Program-made: the position numbers and the translations under genes | Source: Oscillospiraceae bacterium | GTDB taxonomy: Bacteria; Bacillota; Clostridia; Oscillospirales; Oscillospiraceae | DNA length: 8,957 nt | Assembly (NCBI GenBank): GCA_029009035.1 | Contig: JAQXJQ010000038.1 | Location: 1-8,957, forward strand | Direction: 5' to 3' | Shown: positions 5,303 to 8,957 of the stretch, piece after piece | How positions within the stretch are numbered: the stretch's first letter is position 1 | How the letters are laid out: every line of letters begins with the position of its first letter | Notes under the pieces: generated by a model | What the model saw: only the letters and a program-made list of their open reading frames with translations | Database searches by the model: none | What the model was told of the DNA's origin: nothing

Positions 5303-7573
5303 ATGGCTTTCAATGCTGAAACTGCTCAAAATGTGGAGGTAAGCGTCAAATTGCCGCCCGAGCTGCCGCCGATGAAGCAGCTGGCGCTGATGGAACGCTA
5401 TACCGACGCCCACCGTACCCCCGGTCTGACCCGGGAGGAGCGGGAGGTCGCCTGCCTGCGGGTGCTCTATCCCGCACTGTTTCGCTCCATTGAGAAGGAC
5501 GACCTCATTGCCGGCCGGCTGGACTTCCTGCCCATCGGCTTTGGCTGTGTGACCTCCGTGGGCGGTGTGGGCCACTACTGTGTCTTCAATAAACTCACCA
5601 AATTCAAGCAGCAGCTCCCGGAGAGTGAGCATCCCCGGGTAGACGCGCTGTATACCTATTGGCTTGACAACGACCTCAAGACCAAGTACTGCCGTGATGC
5701 GCTGAAGGATGACATTGTGGGAATGTTCATCGACTGCAACTACCCTCTCATCGCCACGGCCCGCCTGTCGGGGATGATGCTGGATTACCGTACGCTGATG
5801 GCCCTGGGCATCGGCGGTCTGCGCCGGCGCATCCGGGATTTGGAGGCGGAGAAGGGGGACAATGCCTTTTACCGTGCCGCTCTGGACTGCCTGGACATCT
5901 TCGGCGACTGCTGCGAGGCGCTGAAGCGCAAGGCGGCCCGGGATATGGAGACGGCCTCCGGGCAGAGAAAAGCGGATCTGCAGCGGATGATCGACGCTCT
6001 GGAGAAGATCAGGACAGACGCTCCCGATACTTTCTTTGAGGCGCTGCAGCTGTTCTGGCTGTACGCCCTGCTGGCGGGGGTCATCAACTACGGCCGTATG
6101 GACGATGTGCTGGGCCCCTATCTCCAGAAGGATCTGGATGAGGGGCGGCTCACGGAGGAGGAGGCCTTCCGCCTGCTCAAGTCCCTGTGGACCATGATCG
6201 AGAACCGCCGTACCACCGTCAACGGCCGCATCATTGTGGGCGGCCGGGGCAGAAGAGACCCCGAGGCCGCCGATACCTTTGCGCGCATCGCCATGAAGGT
6301 GGCCCAGGCCACCCGGTATGTGGAGCCGCAGTTCACCCTGCGCTTTGACCGGAATACGCCGGAGGATATCATGGACGGGGCGCTGGACACCATCGGTATG
6401 GGGGCCACCTATCCCACCCTTTACAACGACGATGTGAATATTCCCGCCGTGATGCACGCCATGAGGGTGGACGAGAAGACGGCGGAGCAGTATGTGCCCT
6501 TTGGGTGCGGCGAGTTCGTCATCCAGGGGCAGAGCACCGGCACGCCCAACACCTGCATCAACCTGCTGAAGCTGCTGCAGATGGCGCTGAACGGCGGCGT
6601 GGACCCCATGGACGGCATCGACAAGAGCGATGGCGTGCCTCTTTTGCCGGCGGAGGAACTGGACAGCTTTGAGGCGCTGTTTGACCAGTACCGGCGTCTG
6701 GTGGACCACTATCTGGATCTGTCCGCGGCGGCGCAGACCCGGTCCTATGAGATCATGAACCGGGAGGTCTCTTTCCTCTTTACCAGTATCCTGATGGATG
6801 ACTGCCTGGGACGGGGCAAAGCGCTGCTGGATGGCGGTGTGCGCTATCTGGGCGGCACCAATGAGACCTACGGCAACATCAATGTTTCCGATTCTCTGGT
6901 GGCCATTCGGAAGGCAGTCTTTGAGGAGAAGCTGGTCACCCTTCCTCAGCTGCGGGACGCGGCCAACGCCGACTTCGCAGGGCAGGAATGGCTGCGCCGG
7001 AAGCTGTGGGAATACCCCAAGTACGGCAATGACGATCCCTGCGCCGATGAGATGGCGGACCGGGTCTTCCGGTTTGTGGCCAATGGGGTGAGAGACCGGG
7101 GGATCGCTGCCGGGATGCAGTATTACCTCATTGTGATCAGCAATAATCAGCTCAACACCGAGTGGGGCCGGCGTACCGCCGCCTCCTATGACGGACGGCG
7201 CAAAGGGCAGTTTATGAACCCCGCCAACAATCCTCAGGGCGGAGCCAATCAGAGCGGCCCCACCGCCATGCTCAACTCTCTGGCCCGGTTTGACGCGGGC
7301 CTGCATGGCGGCAGCGTGCAGAATATCAAGTTCACGCCGGACTTTTTCAACAACCGGCGGGACCTCATCAAGCAGATGTTCCGGGTGTACTTTGACCGGG
7401 GCGGCTGTCAACTCATGGTGACGGTGGTGGACCGGGGCGTTCTGGAGGCCGCGGTGGAGCGGCCGGAGGAGTACCGGGACCTGATCGTCCGTGTGTCCGG
7501 ATTTTCCGCGGTATTCGTCAATCTGGAGCCGGATATCCAGCAGGAGCTGATGAGCAGGGTGCTTTATGGATGA
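5303..7573 (+). CDS. Glycyl radical enzyme of unknown substrate (PFL-like superfamily, Cys-x-Glu type)
   Basis: This 756-residue protein starts at ATG 5303, two bases after the epimerase stop, with AAAGGAG at 5284-5290. The PFL-type ten-stranded barrel spans about 20-620 and the glycine-radical domain about 635-745. The radical glycine is G733 in RVSGFSAVF (730-738). The thiyl cysteine is C402 in PFGCGEF (399-405), with E404 as the likely general base. Other GRE marks are GNDDPCADEMA (575-585), SYDGRRKGQ (628-636), SGPTAMLNSL (651-660), NIKF (674-677) and the Q-x-x-x-x-R end (746-752). Pyruvate formate-lyase has adjacent Cys-Cys instead. Single Cys plus Glu is the pattern of dehydratases and C-O/C-N lyases (glycerol, propanediol, choline, hydroxyproline enzymes). 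The motif after the cysteine (GEFVIQGQSTGTPN) does not match the GCVEP of those well-known groups as I remember them, so I assign no substrate. Context points to a phosphorylated or anhydro hexose derivative. Length is near that of E. coli PflD. No frameshift or missing key residue is seen. Confidence 0.93.
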   Translation: MAFNAETAQNVEVSVKLPPELPPMKQLALMERYTDAHRTPGLTREEREVACLRVLYPALFRSIEKDDLIAGRLDFLPIGFGCVTSVGGVGHYCVFNKLTKFKQQLPESEHPRVDALYTYWLDNDLKTKYCRDALKDDIVGMFIDCNYPLIATARLSGMMLDYRTLMALGIGGLRRRIRDLEAEKGDNAFYRAALDCLDIFGDCCEALKRKAARDMETASGQRKADLQRMIDALEKIRTDAPDTFFEALQLFWLYALLAGVINYGRMDDVLGPYLQKDLDEGRLTEEEAFRLLKSLWTMIENRRTTVNGRIIVGGRGRRDPEAADTFARIAMKVAQATRYVEPQFTLRFDRNTPEDIMDGALDTIGMGATYPTLYNDDVNIPAVMHAMRVDEKTAEQYVPFGCGEFVIQGQSTGTPNTCINLLKLLQMALNGGVDPMDGIDKSDGVPLLPAEELDSFEALFDQYRRLVDHYLDLSAAAQTRSYEIMNREVSFLFTSILMDDCLGRGKALLDGGVRYLGGTNETYGNINVSDSLVAIRKAVFEEKLVTLPQLRDAANADFAGQEWLRRKLWEYPKYGNDDPCADEMADRVFRFVANGVRDRGIAAGMQYYLIVISNNQLNTEWGRRTAASYDGRRKGQFMNPANNPQGGANQSGPTAMLNSLARFDAGLHGGSVQNIKFTPDFFNNRRDLIKQMFRVYFDRGGCQLMVTVVDRGVLEAAVERPEEYRDLIVRVSGFSAVFVNLEPDIQQELMSRVLYG

Positions 7574-8471
7574 GAAACGGCTGATCGTCACCGAGATCGA
7601 GCGAAGCGCCATCCATGACGGACCCGGCCTGCGGACGGTGGTCTTTCTGCAGGGATGCCCTCTGCACTGTACATGGTGCTGCAACCCGGAGACGCAGCCT
7701 CTGCGTCCGGCGCTGCTCCGCGACCTGCGCAAATGCGTGGGCTGCGGCAGGTGCGCGGCGGGCTGTCCCGCCGGGGCCATCACTTTGGCGGAGGGCAAGG
7801 CCTGTGTTGACCGGGCGCTCTGCGTGAGCTGCGGCAAGTGCGGGGAGCTGTGCCCCATGGGGGTCAACGAGCTGTCCGGGCGCTTTATGACTTTGGCGGA
7901 GATCCTGTCCGTGGTGGAGCGGGACCGCGCGTATTATGACGCCACCGGAGGAGGTATGACCCTCTCCGGCGGGGAACCCTTCCTCCAGCCCGGCGCGGTG
8001 GAACTGCTGGCCATGGCCCGGGGGTCGGGGATCTCCACCTGGGTGGAGTCCACCGCGTTTGTGCCGTGGGAGACCCTGGAGAAGGCGCTTCCCCATGTCA
8101 GCGGCTTTTTTGTGGACTACAAGCACCCCGACGCCGACGCGCTTGGCCATGCCACGGGGGCGGAGCTGTCCGTGGTGGAGGAAAACATCCGCCGCCTGGC
8201 GGCAGCGGGCGCAAACCTGACCCTGCGTACGCCGGTGATCCCGGGGTTCAATGATGACCCGGAGGTCCTGGAGCGCTGCTTTGCCTTTGCCCGGTCTGTG
8301 GGCTGCGGAGCATATGTGCTGCTGCCCTATCACAGTCTGGGCCGTGGGAAATACGATAAGCTGGAGCGTCCCTACGCCATGGACGGTGTGCCCGCCATGG
8401 CTCCGGGAGATCTGGAAGAGGCTGCCCGGCTTGGCCGTGAGATGGGCCTGACCGTGGGGATCGGAGGATGA
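7566..8471 (+). CDS. Glycyl-radical enzyme activating enzyme (radical SAM, two extra [4Fe-4S] clusters)
   Basis: This 301-residue protein starts at ATG 7566, overlapping the GRE stop by 8 nt (ATGGATGA), which indicates coupled translation and a dedicated pair. The radical-SAM cluster motif is C31-x3-C35-x2-C38 in GCPLHCTWCCNPE. The preceding SAIHDGPGLRT (14-24) and the following LSGGEPFLQ (133-141) are typical of PFL-activase-like proteins and of SAM binding. An inserted double ferredoxin domain has C57/C60/C63/C67 and C86/C89/C92/C96 for two auxiliary clusters. These are found in activases of dehydratase-type GREs but not in the short PflA. It cleaves S-adenosylmethionine to a 5'-deoxyadenosyl radical that takes a hydrogen from G733 of the partner GRE. 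An electron donor (flavodoxin or ferredoxin) is not encoded nearby. C39, next to the third cluster cysteine where many homologues have Ser or Asn, and C80 are additional cysteines of unknown role. Confidence 0.96.
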   Translation: MDEKRLIVTEIERSAIHDGPGLRTVVFLQGCPLHCTWCCNPETQPLRPALLRDLRKCVGCGRCAAGCPAGAITLAEGKACVDRALCVSCGKCGELCPMGVNELSGRFMTLAEILSVVERDRAYYDATGGGMTLSGGEPFLQPGAVELLAMARGSGISTWVESTAFVPWETLEKALPHVSGFFVDYKHPDADALGHATGAELSVVEENIRRLAAAGANLTLRTPVIPGFNDDPEVLERCFAFARSVGCGAYVLLPYHSLGRGKYDKLERPYAMDGVPAMAPGDLEEAARLGREMGLTVGIGG

Positions 8472-8473
8472 CC

Positions 8474-8957
8474 ATGTTTTTGCTGGAGCCTGCGTATAAG
8501 GACTATATCTGGGGCGGGACGATGCTGTCCCGCCGGTTCGGAAAGGGCGAGGGGATGCCCGTGGTAGCGGAGAGCTGGGAGCTTTCCACCCACCGGGACG
8601 GTCTGACCCGCCTGCCGGACGGACGGCCCCTGCGTGACTATCTGGCGGAGCATCCCGCCGCCGGCGGCCGGTCGGTGGGCCGGGCGGGAGAGCTTCCCGT
8701 GCTGGTAAAGCTGATCGACGCCCAAAAGCCCCTGTCCGTGCAGGTGCATCCCGACGATGCGTACGCCGGGCGCACCGCGGGAGAGCGGGGAAAGACCGAG
8801 CTGTGGTATGTGCTGGACGCGCAGCCCGGCGCGTTTCTGTATTTGGGCGTCAACCGCCCTGTCACCCGGGAGGAGCTGGAGCGCCGCATCCGGGACAACA
8901 CCGTGGAGGAGATCCTCCGGAAGGTCCCGGTGCAGCCGGGAGAGGGCTATTTTGTGC
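8474..8957 (+). CDS. manA: Class I (type I) mannose-6-phosphate isomerase, 3'-truncated by window edge
   Basis: 161 codons are visible before the window ends. ATG 8474 is chosen because CGGAGG (8462-8467) lies six bases upstream. An in-frame ATG at 8468 forms an ATGA overlap with the activase stop but would touch the ribosome site directly. The cupin zinc-site motifs of phosphomannose isomerase are present: AESWELS (32-38), LVKLIDAQKPLSVQVHPDD (77-95) supplying Q90 and H92, and GKTELWYVLDA (107-117) supplying E109. The fourth ligand (HAIG motif) would lie past the window. The enzyme interconverts mannose-6-phosphate and fructose-6-phosphate in the cytoplasm. The form is the short Firmicute ManA, normally around 310-320 residues. 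Its place behind a GRE and activase suggests that the operon's product enters glycolysis as an aldose-6-phosphate, or that the isomerase has been recruited for a related sugar. The first is the simpler reading. Confidence 0.93.
   Translation, partial: MFLLEPAYKDYIWGGTMLSRRFGKGEGMPVVAESWELSTHRDGLTRLPDGRPLRDYLAEHPAAGGRSVGRAGELPVLVKLIDAQKPLSVQVHPDDAYAGRTAGERGKTELWYVLDAQPGAFLYLGVNRPVTREELERRIRDNTVEEILRKVPVQPGEGYFV

Noticed and set aside
5303..7573. Annotation as pyruvate formate-lyase (pflB)
   Set aside because: PFL needs adjacent cysteines in the active site. This protein has a single C402 followed by Gly-Glu, and its activase has auxiliary clusters that PflA lacks.
5258..7867. Open frame of 869 codons on the - strand, longer than the sense gene it covers
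   Set aside because: It is a codon-bias shadow of the GC-rich GRE gene. The translation is rich in His, Gln, Val and Gly without domain motifs, and the + strand encodes a GRE with all catalytic motifs intact plus part of its activase.

Overview
The window is a GC-rich, gene-dense stretch of what looks like an obligately or facultatively anaerobic Firmicute, most likely a high-GC gut Clostridium relative (Oscillospiraceae-like). The reasons are strong purine-rich Shine-Dalgarno sites (AAGGAGGAG, AGGAGGGG), SigA-type promoters, tight one-strand operons, and an oxygen-sensitive glycyl radical enzyme with its activase. The taxon is inferred from style only. All eight recognisable genes are on the + strand. 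There are no RNA genes, mobile elements or CRISPR arrays that I can support.

Region 1 (1-4410) is a sugar-modification cluster. It holds the C-terminal two thirds of a Gfo/Idh/MocA NAD(P)-dependent oxidoreductase (cut by the window start), a metal-dependent TIM-barrel sugar isomerase/epimerase, a ROK-family sugar kinase, a second complete Gfo/Idh/MocA oxidoreductase, and a DeoR-family regulator. The first four genes are closely spaced and each has its own ribosome binding site. The regulator may also have its own promoter, overlapping the end of the second oxidoreductase.

Region 2 (4411-4550) is the only real intergenic stretch. It carries an imperfect palindrome, a good intrinsic terminator hairpin closing region 1, and a near-consensus promoter (TTGACT-16-TATAAT) driving region 2.

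Region 3 (4551-8957) is a second operon: a divergent NanE-type N-acetylmannosamine-6-phosphate epimerase, a glycyl radical enzyme (GRE) of unknown substrate with an unusual GCGEF thiyl-cysteine motif, its radical-SAM activase (overlapping by 8 nt), and a class I mannose-6-phosphate isomerase cut by the window end.

Taken together, the cluster looks like an anaerobic route for an unusual hexose derivative. The oxidoreductases and TIM-barrel enzyme could interconvert keto/hydroxy forms, the ROK kinase could phosphorylate, the GRE could perform a radical elimination, and the epimerase and ManA could feed the product to fructose-6-phosphate. The order of steps and the substrate are inference. The GRE carries Cys-x-Glu rather than the Cys-Cys of pyruvate formate-lyase, so it is more likely a dehydratase or C-O/C-X lyase. 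The absence of NanA, NagA and NagB and the altered NanE motifs argue against plain sialic-acid catabolism within this window. This GRE/NanE-like/ManA operon is the best candidate here for an undescribed system.
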